From contig NC_037322.1 in NCBI RefSeq assembly GCF_000143535.2, forward strand, positions 1,488,001 through 1,552,000: a DNA stretch of 64,000 bases. The letters are read 5' to 3'. The notes beneath the pieces were generated by a model. It was not told the origin of the DNA, made no database searches, and saw only the letters and a program-made list of their open reading frames with translations. A program made the translations under genes and the position numbers. Below are positions 46,241-58,621 of the stretch, piece after piece; position 1 is the stretch's first letter; the number at the start of each line of letters is the position of its first letter. Source of the DNA: Botrytis cinerea B05.10 (lineage: Eukaryota > Ascomycota > Leotiomycetes > Helotiales > Sclerotiniaceae).

Positions 46241-49200
46241 CTAAGTAGCCTTTTGCATAAACTCATCTGCCAATCTCTGTAAATAGAACCCTCGAACATC
46301 CGTAGGCAGACTTTCAAAAGACTTCACGATCTTTGCCACATCTTGTCTTCCTTTCTCATAAGCTTGCAGATCACGATTACCATAAACGTCTTTGCCTGCC
46401 GCATAACCATTTCGGAGATTTCGGAAAAAGACGTTGACCGCGACGCTCATGCCAGATGTAGGCGAGGCGGTATGTAGCCAGAGCGAAGGGAGGAATAGTA
46501 CGTCGCCCGGTTGAAGTACGACTTCGTGTGGGTGCGTATGTGAGAGGCTGGGATCGCTGAGATCTTCGAAAACATTGATACCTGAACTTGAAGCACCAGG
46601 GGCGAAGTCGAAATATTTGACATCGGAGGGTGGGAAGAGTAGAAGGCGTTTGGAGCCCCTGACTTGGCAGAGAACGTTGGCCATAACCTAAAGACAGTGA
46701 GACTTGGGTTTCATCCTGTAAACTGGTAGAAAGAAAACTTACATCATAATGTAACCACATATTCACGGGTCCGGAGATGCGTAGTGGAGAGCTGTGTGCG
46801 TTATCCTTAACGGACGCCAATTCTGAAGGAAGCTTGAAATCCGCGGAAATCGCAGGGTAATCTTTCACAATATCGGCAGGGAGTTCTGATGCCTTTTCGG
46901 CAGATAGTGAACGTAGATAGAGCTTACTTCCCTTTTCTGCCTCGTCTAAAAAGTCGCCAAACTTCTTTGTTACATACGCGAAGTTCTTCGAGCTAAAGCT
47001 CATATTCTCTGATGATGCTTCGTGCACAATAACCTACAAGAATTAAAGATGAATTATAAGGAGGACTGGTGAATATTTACCTCTCTATCCGCACCAACCT
47101 TATCCTTCAGATATTCAGAGGTCCATTCCTTAGTGCAAACACCAATATCGAGCCCTTCAAGAATGACGGGTTTGCTGGCATCAAGAATTTTGTCAAACTC
47201 TACAGATGAATTGACCTTCACTCGTGGTACTTTGACAAGAGCCTGAGTTCCTGGGGCCGAACTTGAGAGACTGATAGGAGTTGGTTTAGGAGCGGCAGCA
47301 CCATCAAATGTATGCACAAATTCCCATGGCGCACCAGTAGTATCGTTCGTTGCATCTTCACCGGATTCGGGGCCAACAGAGTACTTCGTGGTTAATGTAT
47401 AGCAACCCTTGTTCCAAAATGTTCCAAATGAAAAGCATACTGCCGAACCGCCCATGATTATGATACTATCGCCATTGGAAATTGCAGAAGTACCAATGAG
47501 AAGTGGCCGTGGTTCAAGACTCATTGACATGCTCGAGCAAGAGAGACGGCTTCCCGTCATACCTTCGATACTACTGCTACATATCTCGTGTGAAAGGGGC
47601 AATAGAACATCTCTAACAACACCGCCTACAACAATAATATTGTCTTGATGGATCAGTGCTTGTGCGCCAAATCGAGCAAGAGTTGCCCCGTTTTCGACCT
47701 TCGTCTTAGGACTTCCTAGAAGTGCGAAAACGATGCAGGGTTGCTATCTATGTCAGCTTGGAAGGCCAGAATCAGCTAAGTGCGAGACATACCTCCTCTG
47801 CATATTGTGATATACTCCATTCCCAAACCTCTTCTTGGACTAACCCGTCTTCAGCTATGCCACCAGCGATAACTCCAAACTTTGACTCTGGGGAATTAGA
47901 TGACACTCTTTTGGGATATATAACAAGAGAAGAACCAATAGTAGGAGATGGCCGTTCTTTTGAGTCCGTATTGCATCTCACCCATCCACGTTGTCGGCTC
48001 CAGATCATAACATCGTCAACCAGGGTTCTTGAAGTACTTTTGCCACCAATCACCATCACAAAGCCATTGCCGAGATGGACAGCGGAATGTCGATATCTCG
48101 GCCGAGGAAGATCGTCAACTCTCTCCCAAGTGTTTAACCATTTATGGTATACCCAACAATCCGCTATAGAATTATCTGGCGACGTTCGACCACCAACTAA
48201 TAGAGATCCACCATCGCCAATTTCGGTAATAGTGTGGCACATGCGACTTGATGGCCATGAATGAGAACCTTGATAATCGAATGAACTGAAACCATGTACG
48301 TCTGTAGAGTACACGTCACAACTACTAACTCGAGTATTAAGACCCATGCCGGAGAAGTTACCAATAAGATCTTGGCCCTTTTTCTCACTTTTCAAGGAGA
48401 GTGGGGCAGCAAATCTCCGTTGGCCTTGAGCTTTTGGATATTCAGAATATGTACTTTCAGTGTAGCTAGTCTTAAATCCATCCGAGTTTTGCTTAGAGCT
48501 CTCCTGAATCACTTCACGATTCTCTGTACTCACATTATCTGCAACGAGCAATAGATAATGACAGCCAAATAAAGCAAACTCTTCCCACTCGTCAAAAGGT
48601 TCAATGGTGTCCAAAGCAATCCTTTCACCAGAATCCAGAAAGTCTTTAGCTCCCCAGAGTTCCCATAGATTGCGTACCAATACTGATGGCCATCCCAAAG
48701 AGCGGAAACGTCTGTCTTGCGCTGCCACAGTTGGATATTTTTTACAGGCGCCTAAAGGCGTGCCAAGTTTGTCAAAGTGCGCCATCATTGTTTTGGCAAA
48801 CGGATGGCTTATTTCTTCTGGAAGTAGCTGCTCTAGAAGACAGAAACGAGCTAAAAGTGGTCAACTTTACATCACTAGAGAAGAGGGAAAATAATTTTAC
48901 CTTCGGGAAGTTTATTTGCCCATTGTATCAGTGCATCTGCTGCCTCTGTAGGCATATATGTGATTGAAACCTCTGCCGTAAACAAGAATGAACATTTCTC
49001 TATATCCACAACTTTCGATATAGTTTCTTCCAGTCGTTTGAGATCTCGCAGGTCACATCCCAGTTGCAAGTACTGATCACTACTGAGCAATATGTCTCCA
49101 TTTTGAATAACATTCAGGTTAGTGAGCATAGAATTGAGCTCTGGTGCATTTTGTACCACCGTTTGCTTCTTGATCATTAAATCTTTGTAATCGATATCGA

Positions 49201-49682
49201 TGAACTTCACACCTTGAGAAGCAGCAGGATATCTGCTCATACATTGCCATGGAAGGGGATCACTTTGGAACATCAGCGAACAGTGTGTAAACTCGAGGTT
49301 TCAAGACCTACTATCCACATCCTAGATTGATGACGACCTTTTGTTTGTCAGACTTCTGCTCCAGGAACTGTTTTACTACATGGTCTATGGCCTTCATGCG
49401 TAGCCAGTATCCACGATTTATGAGAGGGGATCGCCTAAGGGGTTTTTTGACGAAATAACGAAAGAAATGTGGTTCATTTGGAAAGTAGAGACGTTCAACA
49501 CTGCGTTTGGAAACAATACTGCTGTTATTGGTCTAATTTTCATTAACATCCACAGAAGACGGAGTTTTTCCAGTGTAAAAACTTACACCCATGATTGAAT
49601 CGTCTGTTTTCTGGGCTTTAGTCAGCCCAGACGATTTTGAGACTTTCGCTGGACGACGCCCGTTTTTTATTTGGCCTTCCAT
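46241..49682 (-). CDS. PPM2: tRNA wybutosine-synthesizing protein 4 (Ppm2/TYW4)
   Basis: Seven exons (49682-49587, 49532-49312, 49262-48901, 48850-47793, ~47704-47081, 47033-46743, 46687-46241) give about 1032 residues. The order is a leucine-carboxyl-methyltransferase-like SAM domain, a kelch/galactose-oxidase-type propeller and a JmjC (cupin-8) domain. The SAM site is INLGCGYDPLPW near 100-110. Kelch blades include [20 protein letters not shown] and [12 protein letters not shown]. In the JmjC part the metal ligands would be His882 and Asp884 (WLHYD) and His956 (LWLHTAS). TYW4 methylates and methoxycarbonylates the side chain of yW-72 to complete wybutosine at position 37 of tRNA-Phe. A fused JmjC tail is known in fungal members. 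The exon 4/5 acceptor is the least certain. It is divergent from ATG18. Confidence 0.95.
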
Positions 49683-50155
49683 AGTTTTGAAATTTCTCTC
49701 TCCCTCTCTTACCTATAATAAATCGAAGGGGCTCACAAAATGCTCAAGAGTCCTCTGGCAAAAATTTGATACTGGAACTTCAACAACTTTCACATTTTAG
49801 TCTAGCGGCCGAACTACCGAGATTTAGGCGGCCAACCAGCTCCCATTCCTGGAGCTCTTTAGAGAGAATGGGAAACAACCCCGCGTCACTCAATAACTTC
49901 CTTGAAGTTGTTCATCGAGACATCAATCTTGGGATTCGAAATCAAATGTGCAGCTCATACAAAATAACATCAATTGCTACAGCTGCGCTGTCTAGTTGAT
50001 CGTGAGTGACATCCGCAGAAGAGCAACTCCTAATCTCCAACCAACGCCATTGTGACTACCAATCAACCCTGAAGCTTGCAGCGCACAGTTCTTGCATTAT
50101 CCTGGAGAAACATCGTCGCGCATATATTCGCTTTGGAGCGTGCTGATTCGCAGTC
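49683..50155. promoter_or_regulatory. Bidirectional promoter PPM2/ATG18
   Basis: The two start codons lie head to head 473 bp apart and nothing coding lies between them. The region must hold both promoters. No specific motif is claimed. Confidence 0.6.
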
Positions 50156-51638
50156 ATGAATTATGTTACGTTCAACCAGGACTACAGCTGCCTGGCAGTT
50201 GGTTGGTATTCTATCTGATCCAATGCCGATAATTGCTAATGCCTCTCATCAGGAACTGCCAAAGGGTTTCGAATATACCACACCGAGCCATTCTCGAAGA
50301 TATTCACGGGGGACAACGAGAATGTAACTATAATTGAGATGCTTTTCTCGACGTCTTTGGTGGCCATCAAGCAGTCACCTAGACATATTGTAATTCAGAA
50401 TACCAAGGTACGGGTTGAGATCAAGGCCACCATATGTCCTGGAGCTCCGAGTATCACATATGCTGACCATTCTTTTCACTATAGAGAGGCACGGTGATAT
50501 GCGAACTTACATTCCCATCTGCGGTCTTGGCTGTCCGCTTGAATCGAAAACGATTTGCCGTGTTGTTGGAGGAGGAAATATATTTGTACGATATACAGAA
50601 CATGGGTCTACTATACACGATTTCTACGTCGGCAAACCCCAACGCCATATGCTCCCTATCTGCGTCGTCTGACAACTGCTATCTGGCATATCCATTACCA
50701 AAGCCCAGGGAGGAGACTGGAGATAAGAGACCAGCCCATGCACCACCGCTCTCGCCATACGTCGCACCGACATCCGGAGAGGTTCTCATATTTGACGCAA
50801 AATCATTAAAGGCTGTAAATGTTATTGAGGCACATCGGGCACCCCTGTCGTGTATTGCACTGAACAATGATGGAACGTTGCTGGCGACCGCGTCAGAAAC
50901 AGGAACCATTATAAGGGTATTTTCGGTACCAGATGGACAGAAACTCTACCAATTTCGAAGAGGCACTTATCCGTCCTCAATTTTTAGTCTATCGTTCAAT
51001 ATGAGCTCTACGCTACTCTGCGTGTCTTCAAACTCGGATACAATCCATATATTCCGTTTGGGCGGACCTGTTACTGGTTTGCCAGAGTCCCCACAATCTC
51101 CTGGCGATAAAGATAAATGGAGACGATCCCGGAGTTTTGATAGTGAAAATGGGTCTCCTCCCGCTGGGATATCACCTGGCAGTGAAATGGCAGATGTCCC
51201 TGCAGAAAAAAGCAAGTCTAGTGGCACTTTTGGAAGCATGATCAGGAGATCATCACAAATGGTGGGCAAAGGTGTTGCTGGAGTCGTTGGAGGATACCTA
51301 CCCCAAGCTGTTACTGAAATGTGGGAGCCAGCGCGAGATTTCGCTTTCATCAAACTTCCGAAAGGAGGAATGGGAGTTACTCCCCGAAGTGGTCCAGTCA
51401 AAAGTGTTGTGGCAATGAGCAGCAGCAGTCCCCAAGTAATGGTAGTGACAAGCGATGGCGGCTTCTACATCTACAGCATAGACATGGAGACGGGAGGAGA
51501 GGGAGTTTTGGTTAAGCAGTACTCGTGAGTAAACGTCTTTTGATTGATTTACATATTTCTAACCACTTCGGCAGTGTCCTTGAGAGTGACGACAGTCTGG
51601 AGCCACCACCCATTAATTATGTGAGCTACCGTACCTAG
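50156..51638 (+). CDS. ATG18: Autophagy PROPPIN Atg18
   Basis: Four exons (50156-50201, 50253-50407, 50485-51524, 51575-51638) give 434 residues. The protein starts [20 protein letters not shown] and folds as a seven-blade WD40 propeller. The phosphoinositide-binding motif FRRG is at about 224-227 ([11 protein letters not shown]), followed by SIFSLSFN, both hallmarks of the Atg18/WIPI family. The long Ser-rich loop of blade 6 (about 265-330) is typical of Atg18 and carries membrane-insertion and phosphorylation features in known members. Atg18 binds PI3P and PI(3,5)P2 and acts with Atg2 in autophagosome expansion and vacuole homeostasis. The first intron uses a GTTGGT donor; frame continuity into [13 protein letters not shown] supports it. 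The start has no in-frame upstream alternative that I saw. Confidence 0.95.
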
Positions 51639-54600
51639 AGGGTGTATATTTGAATGGCGTTTTTTACATCAAGCTTTAGCGTTCTTTTTTCTAATTTGCA
51701 GTCTTTGAAACTTTCAGCATTATGTTAGGTGTTTCTGGTTGGTCGTTTTCGGTATTAGGAGGGAAATTATTGACCAAGCTTACGAGCCGTCTCTCATCTC
51801 ATTGAGCATAAAAATTAATAACAAATATCATTACAATCTCATCTCGTTCTCATACTATACTATCTCCTCCTTGTGCCTAGTAACTTTTATCGTCTATCGA
51901 CCAAATACGGTAAGTTGACAAGTTTCGCTTACAAAAGGGAATTTGATACGGAGTATGGCTCAACTACCTTTACCTGGACTGGGCTGGTATGGAGTGGAAT
52001 GGTAGAGTAGGGCTTGTTTGAGTATTTCGCGCGAGAAGGATTTAGTGACAGGCATGGGTTTTGCTGCATGAAATCTGGATCGTCAACGGATAAGACAGGA
52101 GAGTGATTCCTCCGGACCTGTTTGTGCCAACGTAGGTACTAGCCCTGTCTACAGATATGTATCTTAGAGTGGGCTGTACATGGTCAAAATCCAGTATCCC
52201 CAGATTATTTATTGTTCAGGGCTTTTGTGGCATGTAAATGAGGTAAGATGAGACGAGACGAAATAGGATGAATTAGGATGAAGCGCCGCGTAGATAATAC
52301 TGTACATAAGATCGCGTTCCGGGGCACGATACACGAACACACGATGTAGGTACCGTACCTTGCAGAAATACACAGATAAGCCGTGCATCGCCTGTTCGTG
52401 TGGTAGACAGGAATATTCGGTGGTGGCGATGGCCGTTGAGGTTATAGGAGTGGTTGCGCAAGATTGTGAATCCTTTCGTTTAACTCTAGATGACAATCTA
52501 GCCTGAAGAAAAACGTTTCCGGAAGGAGTCTCACCGCAGAGAACTACCTACCAGATACAGATGGATTAAGCCGATGGGTGCTAAATTGGGTTGAGTTCGG
52601 ATTTGTTATCCGGGGGGCTTTTCGTGGGTGGATAGAGCATGTTTGGCATTTCTTGGATTTCGGTACAAATATGCAGCAGTGTGTAGGTACAATGTTGTTT
52701 CGAATCCTTTGGTGTGTGGGTGGTTCGATGGGGGAAATTCTGGGCTGCGTTGGATTTGATTGGACGGTGGATTGTGGAATCCTGATAGCCCCAAAGAGAA
52801 CTTTTGGTTCTAGATTCATTTTTAGAACTTGAGGTTGTTGTTGCTGTTGATGGTATGAGCATTCAAATTTTTCGGGATTGGTAGGAGGGGATGGAAGCCC
52901 CACCACAGCCTCGGCGGAGTGTAGATGGAATTCTGGAATCGTGTGTAGAAAATTGCTTCTGGAGGTCTTGGAATTACTATTATGAGATGATTCTATCTCG
53001 TGGTTCCTACGCGGTTTACCTGTATATCCATGATTCATCAGTAGAGGCTGAACATTGAACGCGAAGTCTGCCTACTCGAGGCAGATTTGCGGTATCAAAG
53101 TATCGAGCTCGAGTATCAAGGCCAGCTAAAACAAAAAACAAAAAAAGAAAAGAGTCACCAAACAAACAGGGAATGTGTCATTGCATCATCAGCATATGAT
53201 CATCTCAGGTCTATTCTTGACCTCACGAGGAGGGTACTGGTCGTGGGGCCGTTAGCACTTCGAATAGACCAACGTGGACGAAAGCCAGATACACGATTGA
53301 TAAATATAGATGTTGTTCATCATTCCCAAACAAAGAGATATGCATGGTAAGGAGGGATTCTCACGTATAGTTACGCTACTTGGTACATAATAATCTACCC
53401 AAGGGAAAGCGTAGCATTGCATCGCGTGTAAGTGTGCATCTGCATCTCGCCCACCATCACACAACATCGGATGGCCCCAAAACTTGGTTTTCCTCTCCCT
53501 CCATCTACTGCCCTCCTTTCCTGCCTGTGCTGGCTGGTCGGGTTTGAAAACCGTCATGGATCTAAGCGCTGTCGCAGGAACAAGACATCCGGCTATAAGC
53601 TGTTCTCAACCTATGGGATTTTGGGGGGACGAACTTGCAAGGGTCGGAATTTCAGTTACAACAGCTAGGTAGGGTATGAAGCTAGATTAGCATGGATGTG
53701 TGGGCATTTTCCCGGGGAGCACAAACAGACGAGACGATCTCTCGTGGTCTTTACTTTCCCCCGAAGATGAGGTATGGCTGTTGAAACGACATCGACTCAA
53801 TGGCTGGGTGGAGGAGGGCTTTCGATGGGTCCTGGGCTGTCTGGCATCTTGTACATCATCACATTCACTGCGGTAGGTCAAATTTAGACAATTCCAAAAA
53901 TGGGATTAGATGAGCGAATGGGCAGATAAGATGGACATCTAATCAACTAAATGTTGGATTCAAACATGGAAACATGGCATTCACCGTTCGGTTTCTATGG
54001 GTCGGATTTTGATCATTATTATTAATAAAGTGGAAAATTGTCATTTCGGTTTAACAGCCTCTTTTTTGATGGAGTGCGGTCCGACCATTAGAGTTATATG
54101 TATCCATCCGGTCCCAAAAAGATCCACATGCTTGTTAGTTAGCCCAGGCCAACAATTCGCACGGTCGATAACGAGATTGGCAGGGCAGGCTAGTTAGTGT
54201 GTGGGAACAACTGGCCCTATGAACTCAGTTGCAAACTTGGGCTCCTGACTGGATCGAAAGTACGAACATGCGGACCCAAGTAATTGGGAGGAAGGAAAAG
54301 AAAATGAGCATCATCCTATCGCGTGAATGAAGGGGGTCAGGAGGGAAGCAAATTTACTCAACAACTGGCTCCATGATGCAACGACAATTCGCAAATCATT
54401 CCGAAAGGAGTAGATAGAGTGAAAGACTGGGGTAATCATACTTTTCAGCCAAGATCTTGATATTATTTGGATCGTTGTGCCAGTCTAAGCCTTCTAATGC
54501 ACTGATCAAGCACACCCGCAAATCGACTTAAACGAGCTGTCCCTTAACTATGTTGGGGGGAGGTCAAAAGACATAGCCATTCAGAGTCATGCTCGGTAGC

Positions 54601-57167
54601 CTGTCACCTACAAAATAGACAAAGTACAGTGGCTTGAGTGGCCTCATTTTCCAACGAGTTTTATTGCAGCTAAACCAGAAGTGGAGGATCTAATGCCGTT
54701 TCAACCCTTAAAATCTCTTGAAATCGTGCTAATCTTACCTAGGACAGAGGCAGCCGAGACAATCTGTTTCCAAAAACATGTATGCTTCCCCCCATCTGCA
54801 GGCTGCCGAATCTCTGACTGTTATCTGACAAAAGTATCAATCTTGATCTTGACTCGGTGGCCCAAGAATAATACGGAAGCAAGCAAGTAGACAAAGCTAA
54901 AGTAACGTAACGCATTGCAACGAGTAAAGCGAGCGATCGTCCGTCCTATAGCCTGGCCTCCACGATGTATCTAGCAAGGCATTATTTTCATGCTGTAAGA
55001 TCTGAATGAATCAATTTCCCGGTTCCCTATTTTCATTCATCTGACCAGACTTGACTGCGGGTCCAAACATGTGGTCCACTCAGAAACGCCATAATAAAGT
55101 ACAGTGCCGTACCGTACAGCCCTGAACCCTTAAAGTACTGTTGTAGTGCTGTTTGTTATCTGAGGTGTGGTTCCTACTGGCCTGTTCTGGCAGCCGTTTG
55201 CTACTCCCCTAAGTTCTAACGTCGCTACTACACTACTCAAGGCTGTGCGCGCTTTTTCTATCGTCATCCCTCTCGCATTTGATTGGGAATGCCTTGAATG
55301 ACTGGTTGAAAAAGTAAGATTGGTCTGATTTTGATACCCAAACAGCGGGTAATCAGTGATTTTGCGCGTCAAATGCAAAGGATACCACCATCTGGCACTT
55401 AACTACTTAGTCTCGAGCTAATGAACATGTGGATGAAATAATGGAAGTGATCAGTTACAGTGGGGAAGTAAGAAAATTATAAGCTTTCAGACGCTAGAAC
55501 GGTCACTGATGGTTATGATGATTAGTGCCAATTTTTAACTCTTCCAACGCGTTTGCTAGCAACCTTCCCTAACGGAGACTCGGAGTACAGTCATCCAACA
55601 CGTTTGCCCTCCAAATGGTTATTCCCCATGACCAACTACTAATTAATTGGATTGATGATTCTCGAAATACTGGGCTAGAAATATCAAATACAACTCCAAG
55701 TTCCATTAACAACGTGCTATTCGACAGGGCAACCATGTTATCTCTGATCCACACAGCGTTCCGGTTCCGGTACGATCATACACCCGGGATATGAGAGCTA
55801 TCTGCTCTACGGTTGACTCTTGAGAAGTCTTGCACGGATATTCCATATATGGTAAGGGTAATAATGATGGAGTCAGAAAGTTCCACCTAGACGTCCCTGA
55901 ATTACTCGCGAACTTTCCAAAATTGAGCGTGGTGTCGTAGCGGGAACCCTTGCGGATGAGAATCTCATTATCTGATGGTGAAAGATATCCCGATATTTGA
56001 GAGTACATCCCCAGTTCAGTCAACGGCCTCAGCACTCACTCTAACCCAGATCAAATTACGAGATGGCCCCAAAGAGATACCTCATATCATATCTCAGCCA
56101 ATCACTATCAGATCTATCTGACAACAGTGACAAGGCTTAGTCTTTCATATTGTACTCTTCCTGAAGACCCTGGGACGAATGGACCCCTGAGCCTGCTCCA
56201 TGCCATCAAATATAGCAATTTGAAGTGTTGTCTCGCGAACAGTCTGTTGGAAATACCATTTTTATTCAATTAGATGCATTCTACATTTTCAGCTGCTACT
56301 TCTAACAATCTTTTGGGGTCGTTAGCTCTTCTAAACGAGAAACTAACTAAAAGACCATACAGTCATTTCGATTGTACTAACAAAGCCTCCACTTCCTCTT
56401 CCCCATATTACTTTCCACTCTTAACCTAATTTATTTGACTTGCTTGCCGTTATAATAAAGCAGAATTAACATAATATCCTTGCTTACGGGTAGCTTTTGT
56501 TACCTTTATGTCGGATCTCGACCAGTGCGTCTCCTGCAGTTGGCTTATACGACAGGGGGTGCCACCGATTTGAACTTCCATGGGGCTCACCCCCCTGCTT
56601 CGTCCTCTAACTAGTTCTATCTGCCAACCTAGAATGCCGCAACCCTAGTGAGTTACAGGATTCCATTAAAGCCGCTATGTTTATATATATTTATTTGAAA
56701 AGAACGACAACCCTTGGAAATCTGCCTTGCAATACTTAGATGCTCGTGGTCTTCCTTTCTCTTCCTCGAAAGAACAAGAAATACACAGCTCATATACCAC
56801 CCTACATCCTTCAATATTCCTAGCATTTGAACTTCAGCTATTCTTGTAGCTTCATTCGCATCTTCAACCTTTCCCATCCTGTTGGATATCACTCCGAAAG
56901 CTCCCCAAACTCCCGATTCCTTCAAGTTTATATTCGCCACGGTCCAAGTCCTCGTTCTCCCCAGTTATCGCCTCGGATTCTGTATGAAATATCACATCAC
57001 ATTTCAGGGATCTTTATTACACATCTCCAAGTCGTGATCTACCAGTACCTGGCACCATAAGCCATCACTCAAGTCACACTTCTAGCCCCCAACTGTCACA
57101 TTAGCTATTTGCTCCTTCCGTCACTTCTCTACATCTCCTAATATCTCTTCTCTATTCTTATCACATC
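51639..57167. other. Long non-coding spacer, 5.5 kb
   Basis: Apart from one doubtful minus-strand frame (52544-53038) I find no gene on either strand. Open frames are short and lack splice continuity or family resemblance. The final ~350 bp before 57168 are pyrimidine-rich (repeated TCTCT and CTTCT), typical of a long 5' leader. Large upstream regions are common for fungal regulator genes, so part of this spacer probably serves the zinc-finger gene (inference). Confidence 0.5.
52544..53038 (-). CDS. Doubtful 164-aa ORF
   Basis: An intact frame starting at a true ATG (MNHGYTGKPRRNHEIES) with a short glutamine run (HQQQQQP) and many Pro, Ser, Asn and His residues. The first half looks more protein-like than the second. 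There is no domain, no paired gene and no splice support. It could equally be antisense to an untranslated spacer. Confidence 0.22.
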   Translation of the reverse strand: MNHGYTGKPRRNHEIESSHNSNSKTSRSNFLHTIPEFHLHSAEAVVGLPSPPTNPEKFECSYHQQQQQPQVLKMNLEPKVLFGAIRIPQSTVQSNPTQPRISPIEPPTHQRIRNNIVPTHCCIFVPKSKKCQTCSIHPRKAPRITNPNSTQFSTHRLNPSVSGR

Positions 57168-58621
57168 ATGGATTTGACACCTCAATCCACTCGTTCTCCA
57201 ACACCGCCTTTCACATTCTCAGGCAACTCACAGCCACTCTTTGAATATCCTTCACCTGCTCAAAGTGACTCGAGGTACAGGTCAACGGATTGCATTCAAG
57301 GCTTGGGACTCTATTCCTGCTCTATTTCAGGATCTCCACCAGTAATGGACAATCAAGATGCTTGCTCCGAGTCAGAAGTCTCGTCGTCTATAACCACCAA
57401 CCACTGGGCAGATGCGCCTTTGCAAAACCGTGATTCGCCCAGGTCATCCAGGTCAACGCCTAACATCCTTTCCGCGGAGTATGATCCCTTTGCCTCTTAC
57501 AACACGGCAGTATCAGCTCCTTTCACTTCTGATATATATACTACTTCCCTAACTGCCGAAACATCCATTCTTCCAGCTTCTCCACTTCAGTCTAGCAATA
57601 ACTCTCATCGCTCTTCACTTTCTTCTGCTCCACCTTCAGAAATCTTCACTCAAGCGGGATCAATACTTTCTTACACTCCACGCATCAAGATGGAAGACCA
57701 TCCAGAATACGCTCCAAATAGTGATTCTTTCACATTGGGCTCCCCCCACAATGGGCACACTCAATTCGTGGGTGCAGCAACTGCCTATCCAGGAACCCTC
57801 GAGACTTCATACTACGACCAATCACCATGGGCACAAAAAGTTGAATACACTTCCACTGACTTGCCACCATTCTCGGCTTTACAAATCCCAACTTATGACA
57901 GACGATCCGAAAGTCAAGATAGATCACCACCACAAGATTTCCGACGTCCAAGCGTAGTAGCAAGGACCAGGGGACCTCGAAAGCTTACCACCAAGGAAGA
58001 TGCAAACTTCCAATGTCGTGTTAAAGGGTGTGGGAAGCTTTTCGGTCGTAGTTACAATTACAAGGCGCATATGGAAACTCATGATGCAGACCGAGAGTAT
58101 CCGTTTCCATGTACTGTGGACAACTGTACTAAGAAATTCGTCCGTAAGACGGACCTTCAACGCCACAACCAGAGTGTTCACATGAAGCAACGAGATCATA
58201 AATGTGACTATTGCAGCAGATTCTTTGCAAGAAAAGACACACTGAGAAGGTACGCCTCTCCTCCCACTCTGTATCTTTAATATCCCCAAAAACTAACATC
58301 TACAATAGACACATGGAAGATGGCTGTTCTAAACGTTTTGATATCGAAACTGTTGATTTCAGACCTCAAAACTACGCTATGGATAACAATCCCATGAACA
58401 CACTAAAGCTAGTACTTCCACCTCATCCAAATCAGATGGGACGAAATCCATCTTACATTCAGAACTCCCACTACTCATCACCCCCACACAGCGGAAGCTC
58501 CGGTCATGCGCCTCATGATGCTATGGTCAGCCCTCTTACATCAGCCGCACCAGGGGCTCCATATCTAATGACGACAAGCTCGGAACATCACAATCAAGAG
58601 CCTATATGGCATACTCAGTAG
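57168..58621 (+). CDS. C2H2 zinc-finger transcription factor, 464 aa
   Basis: Two exons (57168-58249 and 58309-58621; 59-bp intron, GTACGC...CAATAG with ACTAAC branch). The N-terminal 270 residues are Ser/Pro/Thr-rich and disordered, probably an activation region. Three fingers follow at about 283-370: CRVKGCGKLF...HMETH (C-x4-C...H-x3-H), CTVDNCTKKF...HNQSVH, and CDYCSRFFARKDTLRRHMEDGC, whose last ligand would be Cys (C2HC variant). The intron interrupts finger 3 exactly at LRR/HMED, which confirms splicing. A basic PRKLTTKED segment precedes the fingers. The type is a nuclear DNA-binding regulator. I cannot name the target pathway. It is isolated between 5-kb spacers on both sides, which suggests complex regulation (inference). 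Confidence 0.9.
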
